64,000 bases of DNA from NCBI GenBank assembly GCA_921293015.1, contig OV121088.1, positions 32,215,645 to 32,279,644 on the forward strand. Reading direction: 5' to 3'. The notes beneath the pieces are model-generated. The model was not told the origin of the DNA. It saw only the letters and a list, made by a program, of their open reading frames with translations, and searched no databases. The stretch is from Phorcus lineatus (lineage: Eukaryota > Mollusca > Gastropoda > Trochida > Trochidae). Positions 26,521 to 40,500 of the stretch are shown here, piece by piece. The position numbers and the translations under genes are program-made. Within the stretch, counting starts at the first letter, position 1; the number at the start of each line of letters is the position of its first letter.

Positions 26521-26912
26521 ACTGTAAAACGACTAATTTTTTCGCAGCAAAAGTATTGCAATTTTCTCACCCAATTTTGCAACGTTATTTTGCAAGTGCA
26601 GATCCACTTCGCCAAAAATAACAAGACCTCCAACATTAAACAAAACTGGTCAGATTAAAGGGAAACATTAGTAGCATGTGTCAATTTATTCAAACTCAAT
26701 GAGATTGGTAACTCAATGCCAAGTTATTTTGACTGTCTTTGATACTACTATAAAGGCTTTGCCAGTGTATACTAAGTAAGATATGTTATGAGCTTACTGC
26801 GATTGTTCATCTTTTCATACTTTAAATTTTGCGACTTGTAATATTTGCTAGCTGAATGCATTGGCAAAATTTTCAAAATTTTCCAGGTTGCAAAAATTAA
26901 TCGTTTTACAGT
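26521..26912. mobile_element. 392-bp TIR MITE, ACTGTAAAACGA ends
   Basis: Left ACTGTAAAACGACTAATTTTT and right AATTAATCGTTTTACAGT form inverted ends. No coding content. It lies just 5' of the candidate RPP30 poly(A) signal, so it may be part of the 3' UTR. Confidence 0.75.
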
Positions 26913-26932
26913 GTAACCGATGTTATTGAAGA

Positions 26933-26938
26933 AATAAA
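26933..26938 (+). terminator. Candidate RPP30 poly(A) signal
   Basis: AATAAA about 940 bp after the RPP30 stop. Another AATAAA overlaps the stop codon itself (25986-25991), and which is used cannot be told from sequence. Confidence 0.4.
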
Positions 26939-27037
26939 ATCAAATATCTTAAAAATCTAGATGTTCTTTTCTCATCCACATCTAAAACATGAATGATATA
27001 AAACACTAGAAAAGAAACAAACAATAACAATTGTAAA

Positions 27038-27043
27038 TTTATT
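27038..27043 (-). terminator. Candidate iRhom poly(A) signal
   Basis: TTTATT on the plus strand is AATAAA on the minus strand, about 550 nt after the iRhom stop (27594) and about 100 bp from the opposing RPP30 signal. Confidence 0.4.
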
Positions 27044-27593
27044 GCCATCAAAAAACATATTTTGCAGTAAAAGTGTTTTGGTATTGTACAGTGAAATGTG
27101 CACTTTGAAATTATCACAGAATTTAAACAATCACATCACCAAATGCATCACTGGAAAGGCTGGGTTAACATGTTCAGCATAATATTGAATAGAGAGGAAG
27201 AGAAAAATATGAATTAGAAAAATTTCTTTAAATTAATAACTTTTAACTTGACTTATAACAATTCTTCAATAAACGGTTAAATTTGTTTGAACACAGTTCA
27301 TGCTCAAGTGTAATACAGAGTACACAAGTATATAGATCTAAAAAAAGATTCATATGCTAGTGTGGTGCTCTTTCACTTTCTGCAGGTTAACCCTTTAACT
27401 TCAGTGCCAATAAAAACCATTTTCTCTGTAAAGAGTTCGCATGGAAAGGTTTGGAAACAAAGCAGCGAAATTGTTGTTAAGAACAGATTCAAACAAGTAA
27501 GGATAGTTTTACTGTTCAATTAGCAGACCTGTATTATTTCAATTGCCAGAGTGTGGATTGTGTAAAAAGGTCATTTAGTAGTTTGGCATAGTG

Positions 27594-30500
27594 TTATTCA
27601 TGAAAACACATGTTGTTAACATAGTTCCTGCACTCTACCAGCCTACACCATTCACAAAGATGAAGGGACTGAATGAAATGGAAAGAATACACAACAAACG
27701 TCAACAACAGGATGAGCAAAGACGAGGCTGTAAAAACGGCAGTTCCCTTCAATACTGGGCTCCACAAGCGTAGATGAATGTAGGGAAGGAAAGCGACCGC
27801 TGATATTATCCCTGTAATGAAGCCAGTGATGATGGCAGCATTGCTGATACCAGGGAGTGTACCGGTGAGGATGACGAAGATGAGAAGAACCTGTAGTTTG
27901 ATGAGCTCTAGCCAGGGCCTCTTGACTATCTTCCAACCTTCAAACAGCTCCATGTGGACCACACCTAGACTGGCCATCACAGCTGCTGTAGTGCCGACTT
28001 GTGGCTCAAAGGGGGATAATAGGGATGCACACTGGGGATAAAGAGGTGACTATATTAGATATTTTATCATTTAAAGAAAGGTACCAGGGTGTAATCACGT
28101 CATTTTGTTGGTCTGTTGGCCTTTTATTGTTTGACTATTAGTTGCTACACAAAATTAGTGGTGCTCAGCAGGTCTGCTCAATTAGCTATATGGTCGTGAA
28201 ATTTCAATGATTTGGAGTATTAATAAAATTAGCCTTTTGAATTATTCAAAATGCAATAGTGATATTGACTCAATGATTTTGAAACCTCTAATACCATGCT
28301 TACCATCCCTCCAATGACTCCTGCTAAGATGTAAATGACTGCCACCCTGAGCCAACCTGCTGACTTCTCAACCTGTCTGAGCAGCAGCCACTCTCCAGCC
28401 AGAACAAGCAGTAGGTGCAGCACACCGTGGCAGCAGAACAGCCCCACCAGGGGGCGCCACCACTGGTAGGAGATCGACAGCCATTTCTTGGTTGGGTCTG
28501 GGGTTATTCCACCCATACCACAGATGCTGTTTGGACAGTTTACCTGTATGTGAATGTGACCAATAGTTTATTTTAAAAATAGAGCCATGGGCTCTGTAGC
28601 TCATCAGACTTTTGATAGAAATAGGTGTTTGGGTTTAGACCATGGGGTCATGGGCAGTGTAGGAAAGATAGCCTGTCCCAACGTCCAAGTTATTCACAAT
28701 CAAATAAAAACGGCCAATTGCCCATTTGGGGTCAAGGGGTCACCGAACCTACAATTCAGAATCCCCATTGTCCAAGGAGTCTACACACAACTATTAAGCT
28801 ATCAAGACCTTTTGGAACTGGAGAAGAAGATGAAAGTAGGATTTTAAGGTTTTGACCCCTGTGACCCCATTTGGGGTCAAGTGGTCACCAAACCTACAAT
28901 TTAGAATCCCCAGTGTCAAAAGAGTCTTCACACAATTTTTCAGCTCTCTAGACCTTTTGGAACTAGGGAAAAAGATGAAATTAGGTTTTTTAGGTTTTGA
29001 CCCCTGTGACCCCATTTGGGGTCATGGGGTCACCAAACCTACAATTTAGAATCCCCGTTGGCCAAGGAGTCTACACACACCTTTTCAGCTCTCTAGACCT
29101 TTTGGAACTAGGGAAAAAAATGAAATTAGGTTTTTTTAGGTTTTGACCCCTGTGACCCCATTTGGGGTCATGGGGTCACAAAATCTACAATTCAGAATCC
29201 CCATTGTCCAAGGAGTCTACACACAACTATTAAGCTCTCTAGACCTTTTGGAACTGGAGAAGAAGATGAAAGTAGGATTTTAAGGTTTTGACCCCTCTGA
29301 CCTCATTTGGGGTCATGGGGTCACAAAATCTACAATTCAGAATCCCCATTGTCCAAGGAGTCTACACACAACTATTAAGCTATCAAGACCTTTTGGAACT
29401 GGAGAAGAAGATGAAAGTAGGATTTTAAGGTTTTGACCCCTGTGACCCCATTTGGGGTCAAGTGGTCACCAAACCTACAATGTAGAATCCCCAGTGTCCA
29501 AAGAGTCTTCACACAATTTTTCAGCTCTCTAGACCTTTTGAAACTAGGGAAAAAGATGAAATTAGGTTTTTTAGGTTTTGACCCCTGTGACCCCATTTGG
29601 TGGGGTCACCAAACCTACAATTTAGAATCCCCGTTGGCCAAGGAGTCTATACACACCTTTTCAGCTCTCTAGACCTTTTGGAACTAGGGAAAAAGATGAA
29701 ATTAGGTTTTTTAGGTTTTGACCCCTGTGACCCCATTTGGGGTCATGGGGTCACCAATCCTACAATTTAGAATCCCCGTTGGCCAAGGAGTCTACACACA
29801 CCTTTTCAGCTCTCTAGACCTTTTGGAACTGGAGAAGAAAATGAAAATAGGTTTTTCAGGTTTTGACCCCTGTGACCCCATTTGGGGTCATGGGGTCACC
29901 AAACCTACAATTTAGAATCTCGAGTGCCCAAGGAGTCTACACACAACTATTCAGCTCTCTGGACCTTTTGGAACTGGAGAAGAAGATGAAAATAGGTTTT
30001 TCATGTTTTGACCCCTCTGACCTCATTTGGAGTCATGGGGTCACAAAATCTACAATTTAGAATCCCCATTGGCCAAGAAGTCTACACACAACTTTTCAGC
30101 TCTCTGGCCCTTTTGGAACTGGAGAAGAAGATTAAAATAGATTTTTAAGGTTTTGTCCCTTGTGACCCCATTTGGGGTCATGGGGTCACGAAATCTACAA
30201 TTTAGAATCCCCATTTGCCAAGGAGTATGCACATAAAATTTCAGCTCTCTTGAGTCATTGGTTCTGGAGAAGAAGTCGAAAAAGTGAAAAGTTTACGGAT
30301 GGACAGATGGACGGACGCCGGACGCCATGCCATGCCATAAGCCCATCGGGTCTTTCAGACCTGATGAGCTAAAAAGCAGCTTAGATTGATGCCCTTTGGG
30401 CAATATTTCTTGAATATTGATCTTAATGGAAGGCAAGATGCATCAAGACACTTGTTTTTGGACTTGCAACTAACAAATATCGACCAAGGTCAGAAATTGT

Positions 30501-33500
30501 ACTATAAATAACATATAAAACTGAAAAAGGGATGACCATAGTCTTAGCATTCTAAATAAGTCAAAACAATAAATGCTCATATTTTTTCCATTAGAATCTT
30601 AAGAAGATTTTTTTTACCCGTACTCTGCAAGTTGCAATGGATAAGACTACTTCATGGATTTAGATGGTCTTTATTGCTGGCTGATAACATGAGATTCTAT
30701 GTCAGACAGATTTAAAAAGTTGCATATCCGTGATAATATTCTGTCTGCTTCCTACCAGAGAGCAATGCTCTGCATCTCCTTGGTGGAAGACTCCTCCTAG
30801 AAAGGCACAGTGCTCTTGAGATAGGAGAGAGCAGGTGCCCTTGAGGTCCACACAGCACGGTTTGAGCACATGGGGCACACGGTCGTCTCCGGCTTCCCTC
30901 TGGTTGCACGTGATGTTCTTCCATACACCAACCCCTGATTTAGTTACAATGGTTAGATATTACATTGTAGCCAGAGGTCAGAGGTCAACTTATTTCTATG
31001 GGTTATATTTATTTTTTAAGAATTGATTATGATACCCCCTTTCCATTCAACGATCAATTTCGCTGTTTTATAAAATATTGCAACAATAGTTTATACGTCA
31101 GGCAATTAAAAAAACGGGAGAGATTGCAGTATGTCTTGAGTTGCATTGGAAATAAAATGTGAGCAATCAATCAGCTTAACCATATGTGAACCGAAAGCGA
31201 CTTCTGTCATTTACTGTGACACATTTCACCGCAAAAATTCAATTTTGAAATAAGATATCACGATTACCACCCGGTATGAATGTCAAAGCCACGTGTCCAC
31301 AGCCTCCATACGATTATTTTCATACTATCCACTTGAATTAAATTGTTTCTGACAGTCCAGAACTAATTGGTCAATGTAGCTTGTGATACAAATACAATAA
31401 CACACTTGGTATCTATGTAAAGATCGAGACAGAGTCCATCTGTCTAATAGAAAGAAGTATAGAATTTCCTTGTCACGTGTCTTGAATATGATAATTTTTG
31501 GTTCAAAGGTAAACAAATTAGTTTTAAAAATCTGACCTAGAGTGAGGTCGACACATTCTTGAGCTGTTGTTGTGACTGCGGTGTTTCTAGTCGAGAGCTC
31601 ACAGCATCCAAGCATCATGTGATTACTGTAATTCCTAGTGACCCCAGTCATGTATACGTTGACGTCATCCCTCATACACACCGCCAAGAGTCCTCCAAAT
31701 TCTGCAGTCCACAGTATGATATTAAATAAACGTGTATGTTGCCTTTTTCATGGTCATAATACCAAACTATTTCCATGCTTACCTGTTTCCTACGTTGAGG
31801 GCAAGGGCAGTTCCAAAACAAACTTTAGCATTTGAAAAGTGTGGATTCTTGGAGGTACTTTGCATGCTTTCGGTATAATGTTTACATATTGAAACTCTTC
31901 AGATAATGCAGAATATCTGCCCCAAAGACAGTTCTAGTGATAACATACAATGATTCAAAACTTGACTGTCGTGCCAATGCTAATGTTACATGTTCTTTGT
32001 AACCTCGTTCCCACAGGTTTAGCGAAAAGATCAAGCATTTCCTGTTGTCTCGTCAAGATTCATCAATGAAAAACATTTGATTTGTATGATATATATGTTT
32101 CTTAGTTTTCAAACACTGGGAACCTTTTAAAGTTTCAATAAATTCATCATAATGAAAACTAAATTCAAACATATGTACTTATATTTTTTTTAAATTGTAC
32201 TTTTAATTTACAAAACATTTAAAGAGTTATTCATGTTAGCAAGGAAAGATGACAACCTGTCATGACTCTAGAGTTGACGCCGATCCACATGTTGAACTCT
32301 ACCCACTTGTCGACTGTTTCTGACCCAAGTATTGTCCTTGTATTTTCCTGCAGCTCAATGGTAGATACAGTATTAACCATTGCAAGGTCATTCATGGCCA
32401 CCATACTTACACATAGCACTGTCTGCACCTGTGTAAAAAAACAACTCGATTCATTTGCTAAGTACATATTCGGGATGACGAGTGACCGACAAAGAACTAT
32501 TGTGATAGCAATAACCTATTCTCTCTAACTATTGCGATAGCCATGGTCTAAAGCGACTTAAATTGCGGTAGTTCATCAGTAAATGTAACAACATAATTCG
32601 AGAATAAGCAGCATTTATAGGTGTCGACACAAACTTCCCCAAGTATATAGCAGAAAGAATAATTCTAGCATTTTCCGGTTGAGTCATCGACCTATTGGAG
32701 ATATATCCATGCATTTTTCAAATCTAAAAGCTGCAATTTGTAGCTTTTCAGCGAATTCTGTTTTAGTTATAAATTCATTCAAATCTCTTAATTGACTTCA
32801 CTATCGATAGGAATATTCTATGATCAGTAACAATCGCGATAAGTTGATAGTTCTTTCTATCTTTAAAACAATGGTACACATAAACAACCTCAAATTATCT
32901 CCACTCGATTAATAAGTAGGTAGTATTGAACCTGTCTGATGACCTCGCAAAACAGACTCTGAATCTGTCGACAGCAGTTCACATTGAAGCTAACATACAA
33001 AACCAATTTGTCCTATATATACATTACTCGTAGGCTTGCGTGAGGGGAATAGGCGAGTTAATGACGTTGAAATCCCGAAGGTTACCTGATCTACCCGCCG
33101 ATGCAATTGAAAATTAAGCAGAAAAGTACACCTCTACTTGAAGCCAATACCATAAGACGAACTTAATTTCTTAAACAAATGAAAATAAACAAGTTGTCAA
33201 AAGGATCGTCAAACCAGATGTCAAAAGCAATCTCTATAAAATAAAATCTAATATTGCTGCACTACATTACGCAGATTACAGATCTCACCAGGCTCCTTTA
33301 CTCAAGCAATCAGGTTAACCTTTGCCTCAATTTGACCTCTAAATCTCATTGGCTTGCCTCAGATACCTTCAAGCAATCACACTGTGCTTGACTTCATGGC
33401 CTTCTAAGAGATGGCGAGTAATTTCTCAAATACATGGCATTTGAAACTCTTAAAAATTTTCGAATTAACAGAGAACACGTTTAAGTGATTAGCATATGTC

Positions 33501-36500
33501 CTTTAATTGAATGGCAGCCAAGCAGAGTTAATTATAATATGTCAATCTTTGACGAAACAAGGGTCAATCTCATTAGCATATGTACGTCGCATGACTAGTA
33601 AATAATTATCAAGAAAGCTCTTATTGGTATTTGTCCATGTTTTGGATGGTTTCGTTTCTCAACATTTTTATGGTTAATCTGTTTCATGAAATTAAAACTT
33701 ATTCAACGATTATTACAAACTAAAAGACGAAACGTTTATTCAACGTATCTATTTTCAGAAAAGACATTTTGGATTTGTTCCGTCTACTATGCATTACGCT
33801 GAGGTATGTAGAGTTTGTTTTGAGAAAGATAAGACCAGTGTTCGATTTGACTTTTGTCCAGCAAACCGAGTTAGGGTAAATTGAAAGTACATGAAATACA
33901 TTTATTCGGATATTTAGGCAGTTCGACATTCAGAAAACTGTTGGAAATTTTCGAGTGCTGAAAAGCGTACAAGCGAAATAGAATTAGCCTGCACCATAAG
34001 ATACGTGGCGAACTCGCTGGTTGGCTGATTTGAATTATGTCACAGGCAAATCTGACGGCTCGCGTACCGGAGCCTGGTGAGATCTACACGCGTAATGTAG
34101 TGGAGCATTTAGATTTCTTCTTATGAGGTTGTTGTCAAAAGGATCGTCAAACAAGGTGTCAAAAGGAACGTCAAAAGGATCGTCCTCTCTTAATGAAATG
34201 AGTAGATCATAACTTACAATCATAACAATGATTGTGAAGAAAGGAAAAAAGCTGGAGATCTTGCTAAGTCTGAATCGTGTGTCTGTCAAGCTCTGCATAC
34301 TCTTTTGATCAATGTCTCGTCTCAAAGCTTTCCACCTCTTCCTGTTGGCGCCGGTTGGATTCATGTAGTACGCTGTACAAGATGATTTCAATGATTAAGA
34401 TCCGGGCCTAGATTTTCGAAGGTCTCTTCGCATTAAGATATCCGTAAGTACCATTCACTAACATAGGCCATAACGTGATGCTTATTATATATATTCCACA
34501 ATAACATTATTTCATCAATATACACCTGAGAGTAGCAATTATTAATTTTCGTTTTTATGTATGGTATGAACAAAATTTACAAACCAGAAATTCATACTAT
34601 GAACAAGGCAGTATTATTGGTAAAACGAATTATCTCTAGACTAGCTGAGAAGAGCCTAACTAGTTTTCAGCCTTACATACGTCGTATACGCCCTTATTGT
34701 ATCGCGCTACTTCAGAGAAACCCACAATTCTCGGCTTTTAATATCTGCTTCATAAATGTTACGGAAAAAGGGAAATCGTCAATAGTCTTAAAATTACGTT
34801 TACCTCTTGCCACTTGTAACAGTCCATCGATGATATTCAGGGTCCAGCTATAATCTTCAAGGATCTTATGCTTGGCCATTTCAACACGCTTCTGGTACAT
34901 CGAGTCTTCAACCTGAGAATTATCGTCGTTAGCATTGGTTACTTTTATTTCTCAAAAAGTACCATGCAGTTTAAATGCAAGTCAAAAGTAAAACTGGCGT
35001 CAAAGACCTTTTTCATCAACATTACGAATGGCAGTTTTAATCTTTGCTCAGAATGATATAAAATGAATACTTAGTTTCCTTTTCAACGAATAATTATTAA
35101 CGTACAACAAATCGAAAGGAAACGTCCCTAAAAAAACTAGTAATAGGATAGCTGTAAAAAAAAAAAGGATGACAGGGAAAGTAGCTAAGTAGCTCTGAAA
35201 ATCATTAAAACTTCGAAATAGCTTAAAATTCGACTAAGGGGATTTCCTCACCGTTTGCAAAGTGTACATAGAGAAAGAAATGTTTCTTATGTGCAACATA
35301 AGCACTTCAATCATAAAAGCCTCAAATAATGAAAGAAATAATAGAATTTCCCATTATAAGTAAAGTTTATTCTTACCGCTGAGAAAAGCTTGTAATGTCT
35401 AAAAGCTTCTTCACCTTCTAATAAAGATGAGGATTTCTTCAGGTGAGATATCTACAAATGTCAAAAACGGCGAAATTTTTAATGTGGTATGAACTATGAA
35501 TACCCAAAACCAGTAGATTTATCTGTAAGAGACAAAAAATAACCTTTTTGATAAAAAAAAAGCCTTGCAATATACAATTACATTTATTGATAATATCTAA
35601 ACATCTCTAAGATGATCATAGTAATTATGTTTTCCGAAATCCTCTTTACATGCTTTGAACGGAGAGCCATTAGCAAAATTGTCACAATCAAATTCATTCG
35701 TTAACATCTTATTAACTACCTTTTCCGAAGATTGAATTGTCCTTTCCAAATCCATGTTGATCGGAACTTGGATCGAATCCCATGAAACGTCGGATGACTG
35801 ATACGCCAAGTTTGGGACACCAGTGAACTTTTTCGAAACGTGTTTGTTCTTACTGTTTGGGTTACTGAGAGCATTGGTTTCATTATTGACGGAGTTAGCG
35901 TCTTTGTCAAACTCGTCGAAATTTGTTTGTACACCATTCGCATTTTTGTTGAAATTTGAAGCTTCGGGGAAAACTTTGTTAAAAAATTTCTTCTTCTTTT
36001 CTTGTCCGGAATTGTTTGAGTCGCTCTTTTTACTGCAATTTTGTTCTCCGAGGTCGTCATTCGAATCATTATTCTCTTTTTCATTGCATTTAACTTCTTT
36101 CGCGATCTCATTTATGGCTGCTTCCTTCTTCTGTTCTTCATTCGCTATCGGCTCCGTTATGACTGACTGTGCTTTCGTCTCGGTACAAAGAATATTTGAA
36201 AAAGAACCTTTTCCTTTCCATGTCTCTACCTGGCCCTGAATATCTGTATCAGATGCAAATCCGGAACACTCTTTCGCTTCATCATTGGCAAGAGATTCGG
36301 GCTCTTCCTCTGCGGTTCCAGGAAACTCTGATAAAGATGGATCAAGATTCTTCATCAGATCATTTTCCATGGCGAACTCTTCTAATGTGCACGTCTTTCC
36401 CTCAGCATGTGCGAATGGTGTTCTGAGGGAGTCATTAAAGACTTCATGAGTCTCTGAATCCATAAGTCCGATGGATGATCGCCGAAGGAGTGTTTCTTGA

Positions 36501-37577
36501 CTTTCTGTCTTGGTACCCATTGACAAAGATGTGAGGGAATTCTCCACTTGGACCATTGCTGTATCCCTACGGACGTTCAGAGGTACCAGCCTTTGTGGTA
36601 GAGCGGTTTGAAGAGTGATGCCAAATTCTCCTTCCTATAATGATTGGATATTTATGATTCCGACAGAAATGAATGGTTCTCAAGTCAGTAGTTGAAATTA
36701 GTTTAAACAATATTGACTCGTAGACCTCTCAAAATACAATGCACGTAACATTTATATCATTTTCGATTAAATATTGAACAGTTTTACCGTCGTTTTAAGA
36801 TTAACATTGGAGGCTACACAACAAATCTATAACTATATATCGTGCCGAGAGAGTGCTTTAATATCCTCACTAAAGCTTAAAACATTACCAAAACCAAGAG
36901 AGGAAGATGTTACTCAACCGAAACGTTTCAGTTTTTAAATAAAAGTGCAACATTTCAAAATATAACGAATCCTGATTTCTTAAACTAATATGATCCTTAA
37001 ATTTCTTTCGAATCTTTGAGTTCACTAAAATACATTATTATTTAAGTCGTAAACACATTAGTATGTGGTTCGCTGTGCAAGATAGCGCATTCGGTCGACA
37101 GATTCGGTTTACAATGTAGAATGATTGGATCGATCTTATCAAACCTATCTTGTTTATTTCCTATCACGAGTCATTCAAAAAATGTGTTAGAACTTGCAGC
37201 TGTACATTTTTTTGCATTGAATGGTCTTCGGATTAATTTTATAGGGATCGAGGTTCTTTCTCTTCCAAAATTCTAACAGAAATCTGCCGATATGAATCAA
37301 TGATTTCCCATTGTACTTTATGAAGACGGAGAAAGAACTATATTCCTCAAAACGGGCATGAAACTTTTATGTTCCTTTGTGCTGTTTCGTTTTTTTAAAT
37401 ACTAAGATAGTCGTCAAAGAAACGTTCAAAAAATATTAATTTGTCTACCCTTTAGATTACCTTCATTCTCCTCTTCCAGCGCTCATTCCACACATCCTTG
37501 TCATGATCATTCTTGTCAAAGACTGATGTCACCCTATCAATCCAGCCAGCAACAGCTGACTTAGCTCTTCTTAGCAT
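27594..37577 (-). CDS. RHBDF: Inactive rhomboid protein (iRhom), 10 exons
   Basis: ER/Golgi polytopic pseudoprotease; family members escort ADAM17/TACE and regulate EGF-ligand traffic. Exons (minus): 37577-37461, 36634-35720, 35451-35377, 34912-34804, 34372-34218, 32428-32257, 31701-31537, 30934-30756, 28543-28304, 28031-27594. Phases close to 854 aa, about the human RHBDF1 length. Residues 1-446 are the cytoplasmic region, with exon 2 rich in Asp, Glu, Lys, Asn and Ser and likely disordered; 447-469 is TM1; about 470-630 the cysteine-rich lumenal iRhom homology domain (CVDLKGTC, QEHCAFLGGVFH); then the rhomboid core. Where active rhomboids have GxSG this has G722-T-T-A, and the catalytic His position is Ile776, so it should be inactive. 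The exon 2 donor at 35720 (AAG|GTAGTT) is inferred from phase. The first ATG has an in-frame TAA just upstream, but vertebrate iRhoms have more N-terminal sequence, so a further 5' exon is possible. Confidence 0.93.
28580..30375. repeat. 145-bp tandem array (11 units) inside a repeat element
   Basis: Unit starts (CCCATTTGG or a variant) fall at 28721, 28866, 29011, 29157, 29302, 29447, 29592, 29732, 29877, 30022 and 30167: period 145 except one 140 and one 146. Each unit carries a GACCCCTGTGACCCCATTTGG-like block and TTCAGCTCTCTAGACCTTTTGG. Units 1-3 resemble units 5-7, a larger 581-bp duplication. Outside the array, TAGCTCATCAG (near 28600) and CTGATGAGCTA (near 30370) are inverted, so the array may be the core of one element. 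It fills the iRhom intron between exons 8 and 9. The roughly 65-aa open frames inside are by-products of the repeat. Confidence 0.92.
34402..34475. mobile_element. Single-arm copy of the CTAGATTTTCGAA MITE
   Basis: It begins GGGCCTAGATTTTCGAA at 34404 and matches one arm of the element at 3920-4026 (including GATAxxCGTAAGTACC). The second arm is missing. It lies in the iRhom intron between exons 4 and 5. Confidence 0.6.
35583..35719 (-). other. Read-through of iRhom exon 2 to a stop and AATAAA
   Basis: If the exon 2 donor at 35720 is not used, the frame continues 40 codons (ending HLRDV) to a stop at 35597, and AATAAA follows at 35588-35583. This would make a 384-residue soluble cytoplasmic fragment without membrane segments. 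It may be a true alternative last exon or chance in AT-rich DNA. Confidence 0.35.
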
Positions 37578-40500
37578 TTCTGTTGAATGGTTTTAATCAT
37601 CCCGGTATTAAACTGCAAAAGATGTCATCTTGCCAACCTAGTGGGGAAAGATTGTATAGTAGGCTATTTAAAAATCATTCAATATTGAAATATTACAAGA
37701 ATATCTTCTTACGAATTAATAAAACCTCGGTAAACACACGCGGAGCTACAGATGATACACTTTTATATATATTTGTGAGTTTTAGAAAATAGTGTACTCA
37801 AAATATTATTATTCAATGTTTTCATGTTCAACTAGCCGTTTTTCAACTAAATTTTCTTAATGAATAAATATACAGTCTCCTAATAAACTACATAGCCGTG
37901 GTATTTCAAGTTGAATGCTCTTAAATAAAGTGTTACCAATCAACAAAATCAAAAAAAAAAAAAAATCATTTATAAAAATGTTGAACGTAAAAAAACCCAA
38001 GGTATATACAAATATATCATACATAACCACTATTTTATCACATTAATTCAAAGCAATATCCCGAATATTATAAAATTTTGGGCGCCATTCATGAGTAAGC
38101 ATAAAGTTTCGACATAAGTATTTTTCTATTGAAATTTAAAAATTCCAAGATAAATCTGAAGACCACAACAAAGATCGTTGATAACGAGTATATTACAGAT
38201 CTTAAGTTATATGAAAAAACATTTTTTAAAAACACTCTTGGTCTCTTTAACAGTAAAGCGGTTAAGTTTTCATCTGTATTTAAAATTTTATCTAACATGA
38301 ACTTCAACTTGCACCAGGCTCTGTATCAATGGACATGGCGTCAAACTCAGTAAACAGTAGGTCATTATAAGTTTGTCAACCATTACACAGCTTTCATAGT
38401 TCATAGTCATCCATTCGACATTTATTACGTTAAGTAATATTTTCTATTTTAATAAATTCTGTGACAATCACCTATGTCACCATTATTATTTGAATATTTC
38501 GTTTCCACATCTAGGAAAAAAGTCGATAGTGCATTTTTTTTTCTACCAACCGATAAATCTCGAAACAACACACCACATCACCGTTATTCATAACAACTGG
38601 TAAGAACGGTCAGGTGTCATTATGAAGTTTGTTCGACAGACTTGTGGGACCGACTAGTGATAAGGGAGGCCGTGATAAGCACTAAACGCAGCAGTCAAAG
38701 AAGTTTTCTTCGCATCGATAACAAACTCTGAAATATTCAAAGCAGACGACCGGAAGTAAACATCCGGTTGTTTCGAAAAGGTTTAACTTGACGTATTCAA
38801 TTCTAAAACGAAATATGGTTAACGTTTATTTTTTAAAATTAAATAATTGTTTAACATCCTGATTTCAATGGGGAAAAACCTCATTTACACTTACTTGTGA
38901 TCAGATTAGAATTTTCTTTAAAATAGACCTATAGATTTTTCATAAATCATCTAAAGAGGTCTAATAAAAAGATCATTTCACAAACAACTAAAAGATCACA
39001 TTAAGCAAAATTTTATTAGAATATTTATTTCATAATCAGATGTTCAATTCTTTATGATAAATATAAATAAAAAGTCTTCAACACATCAGAAACAAGAAAG
39101 GCCATCCATTTTTTCTCAGTTTCTTTACTCTGTAAAATTCTTACTTGTAAGAAATTATATTTTCAAATATACTACCACAGCCGTATATTCTGGAAGGAAA
39201 AAGCTACAATATCAATCATAATCTTAATCCCTTCATTGACAACCAAATGAAATATACATCAACATTCCAACCATTTATGTTGTCCAGTAAGATATATGCA
39301 TAAAACAATATAATTCTCATTTTCAAAAACATATCCATAGAAAATCTTATTACTAATTTATTTTTTTTGCTCAGTGTCGAATTTAAATGATGTGTTGCAA
39401 AGGAGATTGGGAATAAATGGATGGCCAAACATACATTCAAACATCCTTATTAATATTATCTCGTAACACTTCCAAAAGCAGAGTAAATAACAATAAAAAC
39501 AATTATTGAATACAACAATTTCATTCAAGTATGGTCCCATGATGATATGTACAAAAACAAAGAAATTCTTTGGTATATATTCCAAAATGTCTAAAAAAAT
39601 TCTTTTTATCAATCTCAAAGAGGCACAGTGAATGTTGGTCCGAAGGGTATATCAAAACAAATCATATAAACAGAAACTATTCAAGTATAGTATACAAATC
39701 CTGTCATGGTAATTAAATTATCCAATGTGTAATATCTGTTGGACTAGAGCTCCACTTACTCTGATGAAAGACTTGTAATTTTCCACCTAAGGAAAGAAAC
39801 CTTTTTAAAAAATCTTAGCCATGGAGTTTCAGTAGATCTTATAATGAAGATGAAATGTATAGATTTTGGGATGGCGTACTACACTCGTCAGAGGGATGAA
39901 GGAAAAATGATGCCATGACTATTATAACCAGGCTTATCTACTCATGAAAATGAAATGATTTGTAATAACCTTTTTACACTCTGTAAGAATTATCGCAAGG
40001 GTTACTACCAGAAATTTATTTTATTATTTATACATAATTCATATATAATATATAAATGGTCATATGTCAAATGTCATGCTCATACTCCATGCTCCTTTAA
40101 AGAGACATGGAGAATGTTTTTGGGGTCAAATATATATCAAATTTCATAAAAGGTGTTATTCCATTCACAAGTAGTGGTTGTTTCTGAAAATTAACATCTC
40201 AATGCTTATCAGTAAGTTAACAGGGGGAAATTCTATATTTATGATTGAAAAACGGACATTAGTGTGCAAATGACAAACTAATTTTAAGCAGACACATCTT
40301 AAATATAGGTTGATATTGCTTAGTAGGTCATTTCACTAATATTCACCTTGAGACAATGACTTATACATCTTAACATTTATGTAGCAGTTTTGAATTTACA
40401 ATCGAAAACAAGAAAATGTCATAATTTTGCCATTAAAGAGATAAAGAAGCAACTTTTGATAGATCTCAGGTCACATGATATTTTGGCTCTTCTTAAGCCA

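Larger units (their letters stand above)
25991..27593. other. Convergent 3' region of RPP30 and iRhom
   Basis: About 1.6 kb between two stop codons on opposite strands. It contains the ACTGTAAAACGA MITE and poly(A) signals for both directions. No coding sequence supported. Confidence 0.7.

Noticed and set aside
28587..30372. Many 60-79 codon frames on both strands
   Set aside because: All arise from the 145-bp tandem unit; the unit is not a multiple of 3 and the frames break at each unit.
35823..36239. 138-codon plus-strand frame rich in Phe and Leu
   Set aside because: Antisense of iRhom exon 2 (complement of Lys/Glu-rich codons).
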